64,000 nucleotides of DNA from Nocardia takedensis NBRC 100417 (GTDB lineage: Bacteria > Actinomycetota > Actinomycetes > Mycobacteriales > Mycobacteriaceae): NCBI RefSeq assembly GCF_000308695.1, contig NZ_BAGG01000009.1, positions 89,822-153,821 on the forward strand, in the 5' to 3' direction. The position numbers and the translations under genes were made by a program. The notes below the pieces were generated by a model. That model saw only the letters and a program-made list of their open reading frames with translations, was not told the DNA's origin and ran no database searches. Below are positions 54,571 through 62,348 of this stretch, in pieces. The first letter of the stretch is position 1, and every line of letters begins with the position of its first letter.

Positions 54571-55761
54571 ATGTCCGCACCCTCCGCCCGTCGGCCCTAC
54601 GCCCCGCTGCGCGACGCCTACGTCGTCGACGCGGTGCGCACGCCGGTCGGCAAGCGCAACGGCGCATTGGCCGCAACGCATCCGGCCGACCTCGGCGCGG
54701 CGGCGCTGCGCGGTCTGCTCGACCGCACCTCGATCGACCCGGCGAACGTCGATGACGTGATCGTCGGCTGCGTCGACAACGTCGGTCCGCAGGCGGGCAA
54801 TATCGGCCGCACGATGTGGTTGACCGCCGGTTTCCCCGAGGAGGTCCCGGGCGTCACGGTGGACCGCCAGTGCGGATCCTCCCAGCAGGCCATCAATTTC
54901 GGCGCGCAGGCCATCATGAGCGGCACCGCCGAGGTGATCGTGGCCGGCGGTGTTCAGAACATGAGCCAGATCCCGATCTCGGCGGCGATGCTGGCGGGCA
55001 AGGAGTACGGGTTCGAGTCGCCGTTCGTGGGCGCGCAGGGCTGGGATCACCGCTACGGCACCGGTGAGGTGTCGCAGTTCCGCGGCGCGCAATTGATCGC
55101 GGAGAAGTGGGGAATCACCCGCGAGGACATGGAACGGTGGGCGCTGCGCAGCCACGACCGCGCCCGCGACGCCATCAAGAACGGCCGTTTCGACAACGAG
55201 ATCGTGCCGGTCGGCGACTTCTGGATCGATCAGGGTCCGCGCGAGACCAGCCTGGAGAAGATGGCCTCGCTGCCCGCCCTGGCCGAGGGCAGCCCGCTGA
55301 CCGCGGCGGTCGCCAGCCAGATCTCCGACGGCGCGAGCGCCACGCTGCTCGCCTCGGACTGGGCGGTCCAGGAATACGGGCTGACCCCGCGGGCACGCAT
55401 CCACCACGTCAGCGCACGCGGAGCCGACCCGATCTTCATGCTCACCGCCCCCATCCCCGCCACCAAGTGGGCGCTGGAGAAGACCGGCCTGAGCATCGAG
55501 GACATCGATGTGGTGGAGATCAACGAGGCGTTCGCGCCGGTGGTGCTGGCCTGGTTGAAGGAGACCGGCGCCGACCCGGAGAAGGTGAACGTCAACGGCG
55601 GCGCGATCGCGCTGGGTCACCCGCTGGGCGCGACGGGCGCGAAACTGTTCGCCACCTTGCTGAACGAACTCGAGCGGGTGCGGGGTCGCTACGGTCTGCT
55701 GACCATCTGCGAGGGCGGCGGCACCGCGAACGTCACCATCATCGAACGTCTCGAGCGCTGA
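54571..55761 (+). CDS. fadA6: FadA6, thiolase of ring C/D degradation
   Basis: The 396-residue thiolase starts at ATG 54571 behind GAAGAGGAG. The nucleophilic Cys is C101 (VDRQCGSSQQ), with EINEAFAPV, GGAIALGHPLGATG (His) and the C-terminal CEGGGTANVTI. Matches Rv3556c (FadA6), which cleaves a ketoacyl-CoA formed after IpdAB opens ring C. Co-transcribed with kstR2. A strong terminator follows. Confidence 0.93.
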   Translation: MSAPSARRPYAPLRDAYVVDAVRTPVGKRNGALAATHPADLGAAALRGLLDRTSIDPANVDDVIVGCVDNVGPQAGNIGRTMWLTAGFPEEVPGVTVDRQCGSSQQAINFGAQAIMSGTAEVIVAGGVQNMSQIPISAAMLAGKEYGFESPFVGAQGWDHRYGTGEVSQFRGAQLIAEKWGITREDMERWALRSHDRARDAIKNGRFDNEIVPVGDFWIDQGPRETSLEKMASLPALAEGSPLTAAVASQISDGASATLLASDWAVQEYGLTPRARIHHVSARGADPIFMLTAPIPATKWALEKTGLSIEDIDVVEINEAFAPVVLAWLKETGADPEKVNVNGGAIALGHPLGATGAKLFATLLNELERVRGRYGLLTICEGGGTANVTIIERLER

Positions 55762-55767
55762 GAGTCG

Positions 55768-55803
55768 TCCGCGGCGGCGCGTTCGGGACGTCGCCGCGGA
55801 TTT
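55768..55803 (+). terminator. Terminator after fadA6
   Basis: TCCGCGGCG (55768-55776) pairs with CGCCGCGGA (55792-55800), followed by TTT, between the fadA6 stop and the convergent regulator gene. Confidence 0.8.
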
Positions 55804-55804
55804 C

Positions 55805-56647
55805 TCACCGCAGCGCCGACAATGATCGGAACACCTGCGCCGTGGGCGAATTCGGCTCCGCGCAGTAGACGATCATGCGCTGATCGGTGTCGGAGACGTG
55901 CAGGACCTGGCATTCGAAATCCAGCGGACCCAGTTCGGGATGGTCGATGTGTTTGCGGTGCGCGCGCCGCACCCGCACGTCGTGGGCGGCCCACATCCGC
56001 GCGAATCGCGGTGCGGTGCCGAGCAGTTCGGTGACCAGCGAACGCAATGCCGGATGACCCGGGTAGCGGGCGTAGGCGGCGCGCAGGTCGGCGACCGTGG
56101 ATTCCGCGAAACGCACCGTCGCCTCGTTGCCCCACGCGGGATCGTCGGCAGCGACCCGGAACACCCAGCGCACCATGTTGCGCTCGGAATCGGGCACCCG
56201 GCCGAGCTCGCCGAGGAACGGGACCGCCGACCGATTCCACGCCAGCACGTCGTAGGTGGCGTCGACGACGTAGGCGGGGGTGTCGGTCATCGCCCCCAGG
56301 ATCGTCAGAATCGACTGCGGCACCGTGCGATCCGGTCCGGCGCTGGGCGGCGGCTGATGTCCGCCGATCCGCAACAGGTACTCGCGCTCGTCCGCGGTCA
56401 GCAGCAGCGCCCTGGCCAGCGCGTTCAGCACCTGCGCCGAAGGCCGCGGCCCCCGGCACTGCTCGATCCGCACGTAGTACTCCACCGAGATCCTGGCCAA
56501 CTGCGCCACTTCCTGCCTGCGCAACCCGGGCGTGCGGCGCGGCCCGGCCTCCGGCAACCCCACATCCGCGGGCCGCAACCGAGCCCGCCGATCCCGCAGA
56601 AACCCCGCCAATTCACTCCGGTCGTCCACCGCCCCAGTCTCGCTCAT
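55805..56647 (-). CDS. MmyB-type XRE-family transcriptional regulator
   Basis: The 280-residue protein starts at ATG 56647. The XRE HTH covers about residues 10-85 (TPGLRRQEVAQLARISVEYY, PSAQVLNALARALLLTADE), followed by the MmyB-like ligand-binding domain (about 105-270: PAYVVDATYDVLAWNRSAV, GHPALRSLVTELLG, LDFECQVLHVSDTDQRMIVY). Such regulators often control a neighbouring SDR gene. A 15-bp inverted repeat lies immediately upstream, and a related TGGTA-N7-TACCA site precedes the SDR at 57990, so that SDR is its likely target. Effector unknown, perhaps a fatty acid. Confidence 0.88.
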   Translation of the reverse strand: MSETGAVDDRSELAGFLRDRRARLRPADVGLPEAGPRRTPGLRRQEVAQLARISVEYYVRIEQCRGPRPSAQVLNALARALLLTADEREYLLRIGGHQPPPSAGPDRTVPQSILTILGAMTDTPAYVVDATYDVLAWNRSAVPFLGELGRVPDSERNMVRWVFRVAADDPAWGNEATVRFAESTVADLRAAYARYPGHPALRSLVTELLGTAPRFARMWAAHDVRVRRAHRKHIDHPELGPLDFECQVLHVSDTDQRMIVYCAEPNSPTAQVFRSLSALR

Positions 56648-56653
56648 CCCACC

Positions 56654-56690
56654 CGATCGAAGGTGGTACCGCCCATACCACCTTCGATCG
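56654..56690. promoter_or_regulatory. Long inverted repeat upstream of MmyB-type regulator (operator)
   Basis: CGATCGAAGGTGGTA (56654-56668) and TACCACCTTCGATCG (56676-56690) are perfect 15-bp arms with a 7-nt spacer. It starts 7 bp before the regulator gene and shares TGGTA-N7-TACCA with 57925-57941. Confidence 0.8.
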
Positions 56691-56867
56691 GACCTGTCGC
56701 GGGGGCGCGAGCGTGCTGCTGGATGCGTGGGATTCTGATCGGGCGAGACCAATCGTCGGACTGGAGGTTCGCACGGCGATAGGTTCGGTCGAGATCGAAG
56801 TTGCGAAGCACGGGCCATCAAAAGTGGCGCATCCAAAATCGTCACCGAAGGGACGAACAGGGCGGGG

Positions 56868-57545
56868 TCAAATACTCCGGCTACGGCGCCGACGACGGGT
56901 GACGGGGGGCGCATCTTTGGAGAGAGCCTTGAGGCTGGTCCGGCCAGAAGAGCCGCTGAACTTGACCACGTAAGTCCTACCGTCGGCCTTCTTGGCAGGC
57001 TTCTTCAATCCGGAGGCAGCCTCGGTACCCTTCAGTGCCGGATAGCCATGCACTGCAATCGGGGTACCCGCGTTGGTCACCAGGGCGTCGATACCGAGGT
57101 CACGGCGAGAGGTCGCCTTCCAATCACGTGTCGCTTTCCTGTAGAGGTCGAGCACTGGCTCAATTGCTGAAGCGAGCTCGGTGAGCGCTGGAGCCAATGC
57201 TGCAACGAGCGCACCCTGCGCACGCGACACATCGCCCTCCTGCTGGTCGATCAGTTCGAGCAGGACGGTGAGCGCAGGCGACTCGTCATGGCCCACATCC
57301 TCGGCAGGATCGTCGGCCGCAATCTGCTTCTCGATTGCTTCACGCAGCCAGGCGCCAGTGGTCATTCCCCGCTGGGCAGCCAACGTGCGAGCCTGGTTGA
57401 GTACCCCGGTAGGCAACCGCACGCTGTAACCACTCATAGGTGATGTGTCGACCGGGTGTCCAGGAACGGAGTTGTTGATTTCGTCGACAACGCTGTGAGT
57501 CTCGTAGTACTCGCGAGCCGCGTCGATGCCGGAGTTGGTGCTCAT
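56868..57545 (-). CDS. Ribbon-helix-helix antitoxin-like protein with long basic tail
   Basis: The 225-residue protein starts at ATG 57545 with GGAGAT upstream. An RHH DNA-binding segment is at about 40-76 (GYSVRLPTGVLNQARTLAAQ, TTGAWLREAIEKQI). A helical middle (LELIDQQEGDVSRAQGALVA) and a Lys/Arg-rich tail (PPVTRRRRRSRSI) follow. BrnA antitoxins are normally about 100 residues, so this is unusually long. It overlaps the toxin reading frame by 206 nt. Lower GC than its neighbours suggests transfer. Confidence 0.65.
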   Translation of the reverse strand: MSTNSGIDAAREYYETHSVVDEINNSVPGHPVDTSPMSGYSVRLPTGVLNQARTLAAQRGMTTGAWLREAIEKQIAADDPAEDVGHDESPALTVLLELIDQQEGDVSRAQGALVAALAPALTELASAIEPVLDLYRKATRDWKATSRRDLGIDALVTNAGTPIAVHGYPALKGTEAASGLKKPAKKADGRTYVVKFSGSSGRTSLKALSKDAPPVTRRRRRSRSI

Positions 57546-57810
57546 AATCTCCGGCCTTTCGCCTATAGGCCTGTTGCTCGGTTCTGTCCATATCGCGCGC
57601 AGTGACGACATACCACCGGCCGTCGAAGGCTTCGGTCAATACGGTCATGATGTAGCGACCTGCGTAGGTCTGGCCGAACAGCAAGGTCGTGTCCTCACGT
57701 CCCTTGCTGAGTTGGTAAGGACGTGACCCCGCCTCCTCCACCTCGGACGGTGTGATGTTGTGCCGCGCTATGTGCGCCTCTGACTGGTCGTTCCAGTGGA
57801 ACTCGGGCAC
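57340..57810 (-). CDS. BrnT-like toxin with reading frame extending into the antitoxin gene
   Basis: The frame is 156 residues from GTG 57810 (GTG 57825 is an alternative). The first about 88 residues follow the BrnT pattern: FHWNDQSEAHIARHNITPSE, TTLLFGQTYAGRYIMTVLTE, and RWYVVTARDMDRTEQQAYRR, where the Arg/Tyr end is typical of this RelE-like ribonuclease. The frame then runs a further 68 codons inside the antitoxin gene; that part shows no family pattern and may be a stop-loss extension. A 19-bp palindrome directly upstream is the likely autoregulatory site. Confidence 0.7.
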   Translation of the reverse strand: MPEFHWNDQSEAHIARHNITPSEVEEAGSRPYQLSKGREDTTLLFGQTYAGRYIMTVLTEAFDGRWYVVTARDMDRTEQQAYRRKAGDYEHQLRHRRGSRVLRDSQRCRRNQQLRSWTPGRHITYEWLQRAVAYRGTQPGSHVGCPAGNDHWRLAA

Positions 57811-57817
57811 AATCGAG

Positions 57818-57836
57818 CGTATCACGACGTAATACG
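57818..57836. promoter_or_regulatory. Palindromic operator of the BrnT-like module
   Basis: CGTATCACGACGTAATACG is symmetric at 8 of 9 base pairs around the central A and lies 8 bp upstream of the toxin start used here, as expected for toxin-antitoxin autoregulation. Confidence 0.6.
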
Positions 57837-57843
57837 ACCCGCC

Positions 57844-57880
57844 CCTACCGTCGGTAAGCGACCTGTTTATCGACGGTAGG
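57844..57880. repeat. 10-bp inverted repeat with 17-nt spacer in divergent promoter region
   Basis: CCTACCGTCG (57844-57853) and CGACGGTAGG (57871-57880) are perfect arms. Lying between the divergent toxin and SDR genes, it may be a second operator, or a boundary of the inserted toxin module. Confidence 0.5.
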
Positions 57881-57924
57881 ACGGGTACCGGCCCTTTCGA
57901 AGCTTGCTGCCCCTCCTCCGTCGT

Positions 57925-57941
57925 GGTACCGCGGATACCAG
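57925..57941. promoter_or_regulatory. MmyB-type operator upstream of the SDR gene
   Basis: TGGTACCGCGGATACCA repeats the TGGTA-N7-TACCA core of the regulator's own operator at 56664-56680, including the initial CCG of the spacer. It is 48 bp before the SDR start. Confidence 0.7.
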
Positions 57942-57989
57942 GTTCGCGTGGGCCTTCTCGGGGGTGGGGTGGCGCGGGAGGCTCGGGGT

Positions 57990-58742
57990 ATGACGAGAAT
58001 CGCGGTGGTCACCGGGGGCAACAAAGGGATCGGGTTCGAGACGGTGCGTGCGCTGGCGCGGGCTGGCATGACGGTGCTGCTCGGCGCCAGGGATGTCGAG
58101 CGGGGGACGGCAGCGGTGAAGGAACTGGCAGGGGAGGGGGACGTGCGGTTCCTGCGGCTCGATGTCACCGACGCCGATTCGGTGGCGCGGGCGGCGGGTG
58201 AGATCGAGTCCGAGTTCGGGCGATTGGACGTGCTGGTCAACAATGCCGGGATCACCGGGGGTATGGACGGGGACGGGAAGCCGTCTTCGACCTCGGTGGA
58301 GACGTTGCGTGAGGTGTTCGAGACCAATGTGTTCGGCGCGGTCGCGGTGACGAACGCGTTCCTGCCGTTGTTGCGGCGGTCGCCGTCGGCGCGGATCGTG
58401 AACGTCTCGAGCGAGGTCGGGAGTTTCGCGTTGATGATGGATCGCGAGGGGCCGATGTGGCCGATGGCGGCGATCTCCTATCCGGTGTCCAAGACCGCGA
58501 TGACGATGGTGACCGCGCAATACGCCAAGGAGTTGTGGGAGACGCCGATCAAGGTCAACGCCGCCAATCCCGGCTACTGCGCGACCGATCTGAACGGCAA
58601 CACCGGTTTCCGCACGGCCACACAGGGTTCCGAGCCGGTGGTGCACTTGGCGACGCTGCCCGACGACGGGCCGACCGGGATCCTGTGGGGCTATCGGTGG
58701 GGCGCGACGGACGGCGAGGAGTACGGCACGTTGGCCTGGTGA
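57990..58742 (+). CDS. Short-chain dehydrogenase, probable target of the MmyB-type regulator
   Basis: The 250-residue SDR starts at ATG 57990 (GCTCGGGG before it; a longer frame begins at 57948). The cofactor motif is TGGNKGIGFETVRAL, followed by NNAGITGG and the catalytic Ser in IVNVSSEVGS. The Tyr-x3-Lys is SYPVSKTAM. It resembles carbonyl-reductase-like plant/bacterial SDRs annotated as NAD(P)-dependent reductases; the substrate is unknown. It is not obviously part of steroid catabolism, though it precedes the convergent ipdC gene. Confidence 0.85.
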   Translation: MTRIAVVTGGNKGIGFETVRALARAGMTVLLGARDVERGTAAVKELAGEGDVRFLRLDVTDADSVARAAGEIESEFGRLDVLVNNAGITGGMDGDGKPSSTSVETLREVFETNVFGAVAVTNAFLPLLRRSPSARIVNVSSEVGSFALMMDREGPMWPMAAISYPVSKTAMTMVTAQYAKELWETPIKVNAANPGYCATDLNGNTGFRTATQGSEPVVHLATLPDDGPTGILWGYRWGATDGEEYGTLAW

Positions 58743-58746
58743 CACC

Positions 58747-58780
58747 AAGCCCCCGCCGGGAAAGATCCGGGCGGGGGCTT
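58747..58780. terminator. Bidirectional terminator between SDR and ipdC
   Basis: AAGCCCCCGCC (58747-58757) and GGCGGGGGCTT (58770-58780) form an 11-bp stem between convergent genes. Confidence 0.85.
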
Positions 58781-58794
58781 GTTCCGGCTGTCGG

Positions 58795-59877
58795 TCAGGG
58801 CGCGGTGTTCGCCGATCCGCGCAGCGCCGCGAGCGCGTCGATCCGGGCGACGGCGTCGGTCACGATGCGGTCGATCAACTCGGCGCAACTGGGCACGTCG
58901 TCGATGATGCCGGTGACCTGTCCGGCGGCGAGCACGCCTGCCTTGGTGTTGCCCTCGACCAGTCCGGCGCGCAGCAGCATCGGGGTGTTGGCGGCCATCA
59001 CCACCTGCGACCAGGTGAGGTCCTTCTGTTTGCGCATGGTCAGGCCGTCGCGGACGATGGTGGACCATTTCATGCCGGTCATGTTCTTGAACCGGGCGGC
59101 GTTGGCGATGGCGGCGCCGAGTCCGCGCCACCGACCGGAGTGTTCGAGTCGGTCGACCAGTTCGGTGTTGAGCACCCGGTGCGGCATGCCGTCGACCTTG
59201 AGCGAGACGACGGTGTCCTGGAGATGACGGGCGAGGTATTCCTGTTTGACCGCGTCGGGGACGGTGCTCTCCCGGGTCAGCAGGAAGCGGGTGCCCATGG
59301 CGACGCCCGCGGCCCCGTAGGACAGGGCGGCGGCCAGGCCGCGGCCGTCGAAGAAACCGCCTGCCGCGACGACGGGAATGTCGACGGCGTCCAGGACGGA
59401 GGGCAGCAGCAGCGTGGTGGCGACCGGGCCGGTGTGCCCGCCGCCTTCCCCGCCCTGCACGATGACCGCGTCCGCGCCCCACGACGCGACCTTGACGGCG
59501 TGCTTGGCCGCGCCGATGGACGGCACCACCACCACGCCCGCGTCCTTGAGCTTGGCGATCAGGTCTTTCTTGGGGGCCAGCGCGAACGAGGCGACGGCCA
59601 CTTTCTCGCGGATCAGCAGGTCGATGCGTTCGCCCGCGTCGGTGGCGTCGGCGCGGATGTTGACGCCGAACGGTTTCGCGGTCTGCGCTTTGGTCTTCGC
59701 GATCGCCGCCTCGAGTTCGGCGTAGGTCATGGTGGCCGAGGCGAGGATGCCGAGTCCGCCCGCGTTCGAGGTGGCCGACACCAGCGAGGGGCCCGCCACC
59801 CAGCCCATTCCGGTCTGCACGACCGGATGGTCGATGCCGACCAGTTCGGTCAGCGGCGTGCGCAGGGTGGGCGTCAT
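58795..59877 (-). CDS. ipdC: IpdC, flavin-dependent nitronate-monooxygenase-like enzyme of ring C/D degradation
   Basis: The 360-residue TIM barrel starts at ATG 59877, overlapping ipdB by 4 nt. It has VVQTGMGWVAGPSLVSATSNAG at the N-terminus, then VIVQGGEGGGHTG and VVAAGGFFDGRGLAAAL, which form the FMN phosphate site of the 2-nitropropane dioxygenase-like family, as in Rv3553. IpdC acts on the ring C/D CoA thioester before ring opening. Last gene of the leftward echA20-ipdABC operon. Confidence 0.92.
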   Translation of the reverse strand: MTPTLRTPLTELVGIDHPVVQTGMGWVAGPSLVSATSNAGGLGILASATMTYAELEAAIAKTKAQTAKPFGVNIRADATDAGERIDLLIREKVAVASFALAPKKDLIAKLKDAGVVVVPSIGAAKHAVKVASWGADAVIVQGGEGGGHTGPVATTLLLPSVLDAVDIPVVAAGGFFDGRGLAAALSYGAAGVAMGTRFLLTRESTVPDAVKQEYLARHLQDTVVSLKVDGMPHRVLNTELVDRLEHSGRWRGLGAAIANAARFKNMTGMKWSTIVRDGLTMRKQKDLTWSQVVMAANTPMLLRAGLVEGNTKAGVLAAGQVTGIIDDVPSCAELIDRIVTDAVARIDALAALRGSANTAP

Positions 59878-60626
59878 GCGGGGACCTCGGATTCCCGGGC
59901 CTTCTTGGGGTCGAGCACCTCGCGGATGAGCCGCAGTTCCTCGTCGGTGGGCAGTCGGGTCTCGCCCGCCTCGGCGAGTCCGGCGATCTCGAAGGAGGTG
60001 TTGGCCGCGACTTCCTCGGTGGTCACGCCGGGGTGCAGGCTGCGGGCGCGCATGGTGTGGTCGGGGCCCTCGAAGTCGAAGACGCCCAGGTTGGTCACCA
60101 CGCGGTGCAGGTGGAAGAAGCGGAACGCCGGATTCTCGGGATCGACCTTGTCGTAACCGATTCCGCTGACGATGTCGACCTTGTCGACGAAGGTGCGCGC
60201 GGTGTGGCGCGAAACCCAGTAGCTGGTGGGGTGATTGGCGGTGTTGCCCGGTGCGCCGCGCACGCCGAACATCTGCCGCGTCGGCTGCTGCAACGGCCCG
60301 AACGCCGAGAGGTTCTGGTTGCCGAACCGGTCGATCTGGTTCGCGCCCATCACGACGTGCCGCCGCCCGGAGGCGACCACGTCGAAGACCCGGCGGAACG
60401 GAATCCAGCCTTCGATCGGGGACCGTCCGCCGAGCGGGGGAGTGTCGGCGAAGAACACCGCCTCACCGTCGGAGAGCAGTAGATCCGGTTCGGTGGTGAG
60501 TTTGGCCAGTCGCGCGCCGAGGGTGGTCATCGGCGACATCGGCGAGGCCATGATCTCGCCCGCGCCGCTGAAGATCTCGGCGCACGCGACCGCGCAGACC
60601 TCGGCGCGGGTGACGGTGTCGGTCAT
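59874..60626 (-). CDS. ipdB: IpdB, beta subunit of COCHEA-CoA hydrolase
   Basis: The 250-residue protein starts at ATG 60626, overlapping ipdA by 4 nt. It has a type I CoA-transferase-like fold (DLLLSDGEAVFFADTPP, VVASGRRHVVMGANQIDRFGNQN, GIGYDKVDPENPAFRFF), as in Rv3552. With IpdA it forms a heterotetramer that hydrolytically opens ring C of COCHEA-CoA, a CoA-transferase fold used as hydrolase. Confidence 0.94.
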   Translation of the reverse strand: MTDTVTRAEVCAVACAEIFSGAGEIMASPMSPMTTLGARLAKLTTEPDLLLSDGEAVFFADTPPLGGRSPIEGWIPFRRVFDVVASGRRHVVMGANQIDRFGNQNLSAFGPLQQPTRQMFGVRGAPGNTANHPTSYWVSRHTARTFVDKVDIVSGIGYDKVDPENPAFRFFHLHRVVTNLGVFDFEGPDHTMRARSLHPGVTTEEVAANTSFEIAGLAEAGETRLPTDEELRLIREVLDPKKARESEVPA

Positions 60627-61507
60627 CGCTGGCTCTCCTCGGTGAAGGCGCGGACGGCGTCCTGGTAGTCCTGTTCGCTGCCCGAAAGATAGGTGTCGAC
60701 GAACTGCTGCCAGGTCTCCGGGGACTTGGCGGCCTCGACGTAGTGGCGCTGGAACTTCTCGTCGCGGCGGTAGTCCTCGCCCGCGAGGGTGAAGTGCGCG
60801 CCGTTCGGGGCTTCCACGACGCCGTCGACCATCATCCGGTTGAGCAGCAACGACTGGAGCGGTACGGCTTTCACCAGTTCCTCGGTCTCGACCACGCGTT
60901 CCAGCGAGACGTAGCGGCGTTCGGCGGCCAGGCAGTACAGGTCATCGAAGTAGGGGTCGACGCCCTGGTAGGCGGCGTTGCCGTGCTTGTCGCCGATGTT
61001 GAGGTGGACCAGCGCGGCGTCGAGGTTCAACGCGGGCATGGCGGTGAGGGTTTCGGCGCGGCCGTCAGGGCCGGGGTACGGGGAGGTGACGGTCTTCAGT
61101 TCGCCTTCCCAGAAATCGACCACCGCGGAACCGATTCCGGCGCGGATCGGCAGGAACGGCAGGCGCGCGGCGGCGGCTTCCAGACCGCATTTGAGCATGC
61201 CCTCGTCCATCTCGCGCGCGATGAGCGCCCCCGTGGTGCGGGCCTTGGCGAACCAGGGGTCGTAGAACGGGGGCGAGTCCAGGGAGACGAAGCCGTAGTA
61301 GAGCTTGCGCACCTTGCCCGCCGAACACAGCAGGCCGACGTCGGGGCCGCCGTAGCTCACCACGGTCAGATCGGTGATCTCCGAGCGCAGGATGGCCCTG
61401 ATCAGGGCCATCGGCTTGCGGCGCGAACCCCAGCCGCCGATGCCGATGGTCATCCCGCTGCGCAATTCGCCGACGACCTCGTCGAGCGACATCCGCTTGT
61501 CCCGCAT
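60623..61507 (-). CDS. ipdA: IpdA, alpha subunit of COCHEA-CoA hydrolase
   Basis: The 294-residue protein starts at ATG 61507 (MRDKRMSLDEVVGELRSGM). Its CoA-transferase-like motifs GMTIGIGGWGSRRKPMAL and VVSYGGPDVGLLCSAGKVRK lead to the EMDEGMLKCGLEAAAARLPF segment, in which the acidic residue expected at the active site is found. It resembles Rv3551. Works with IpdB in hydrolysis of ring C. It is 10 bp after echA20. Confidence 0.94.
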   Translation of the reverse strand: MRDKRMSLDEVVGELRSGMTIGIGGWGSRRKPMALIRAILRSEITDLTVVSYGGPDVGLLCSAGKVRKLYYGFVSLDSPPFYDPWFAKARTTGALIAREMDEGMLKCGLEAAAARLPFLPIRAGIGSAVVDFWEGELKTVTSPYPGPDGRAETLTAMPALNLDAALVHLNIGDKHGNAAYQGVDPYFDDLYCLAAERRYVSLERVVETEELVKAVPLQSLLLNRMMVDGVVEAPNGAHFTLAGEDYRRDEKFQRHYVEAAKSPETWQQFVDTYLSGSEQDYQDAVRAFTEESQR

Positions 61508-61517
61508 GCTGTTTCCC

Positions 61518-62282
61518 CTACTTCCCGTTCTTGCGCGCGGCGAGATCGTCATCGAAGCGCGCGCGGATCTCGTCGGCGACACCGGCCAGATTGAGCTCGA
61601 AGGTGAAGCCCTGCTCGTATCGGTAGCTGCGGTGCACGTCCTGGACGTCGATGCCGTTGAGCGCCCGCTTGGCCGCGCGCAGCACCCGGCCGTCCTTGGC
61701 GGCGATGTTCGCGGCGACCTCGAGGGCGGCGGCGTCGAGGTCGGCGCGCGGGACCACCCGGTAGACCGAGCCGTGGTGATGCAACTGCTGGGCGGTGATG
61801 GTGCTCGCGGTGTAGAACAGCGCGCGCATCAGGTGCTGGGGGACCAGGCGGGCCAGGTGGGTGGCCGCGCCGAGCGCGCCGCGGTCGACCTCGGGCAGGC
61901 CGAAGGTGGCGTCGTCGGCGGCGATGACCACGTCGGCGTTGCCGACCAGGCCGATCCCGCCGCCCAGGCAGAAACCCTGCACGGCGGCGATGACCGGCAC
62001 CGGGCAGTCGTAGACGGCGCCGAACGCCTCGAAGCAGCCGTGGTTGGCGTCGATGAGGGCCTGGTGGCCGGGCTTGCTCTGGATCTCCTTGATGTCGACG
62101 CCCGCGTTGAAGCCGCGGTTCTCGGCGCGCAGCACCACCACTCTGGTCTCGGGATCGCGACCCGCCGCGCGCACCGCGTCCGCGATGGCGAACCATCCGT
62201 CGGTCGGGATGGCGTTGACCGGCGGATAGTCGACGGTGACCACGGTGATGCCGGGTGAGTCGGTATGGCGGTTGATCCCCAT
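61518..62282 (-). CDS. echA20: EchA20, crotonase-family hydrolase of ring D
   Basis: The 254-residue crotonase-fold protein starts at ATG 62282. It has RAENRGFNAGVDIKEIQSKP (oxyanion loop), VQGFCLGGGIGLVGNADVVIAA and FGLPEVDRGALGAATHL, with a C-terminal trimerisation helix. It matches Rv3550 (EchA20), which opens ring D hydrolytically before IpdAB acts. First gene of the leftward operon; the KstR2-like box is about 40 bp upstream. Confidence 0.92.
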   Translation of the reverse strand: MGINRHTDSPGITVVTVDYPPVNAIPTDGWFAIADAVRAAGRDPETRVVVLRAENRGFNAGVDIKEIQSKPGHQALIDANHGCFEAFGAVYDCPVPVIAAVQGFCLGGGIGLVGNADVVIAADDATFGLPEVDRGALGAATHLARLVPQHLMRALFYTASTITAQQLHHHGSVYRVVPRADLDAAALEVAANIAAKDGRVLRAAKRALNGIDVQDVHRSYRYEQGFTFELNLAGVADEIRARFDDDLAARKNGK

Positions 62283-62323
62283 CGAGTGTCCTTCGCGATG
62301 ACGAGGCCGGCTATGGCAAAGCA

Positions 62324-62337
62324 AGCAGTTGCTTGGT
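62324..62337. promoter_or_regulatory. KstR2-like operator between echA20 and divergent SDR gene
   Basis: AGCAGTTGCTTGGT keeps the right half-site CTTGnT of AnCAAGnnCTTGnT but deviates in the left half; CAAGCA and TGCTTG also form a symmetrical pair with a GT centre (62322-62335). It is followed by TAGGTTA, as at the fadE30 site, and by the SDR start 12 bp later. Confidence 0.75.
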
Positions 62338-62348
62338 AGGTTAGCACG

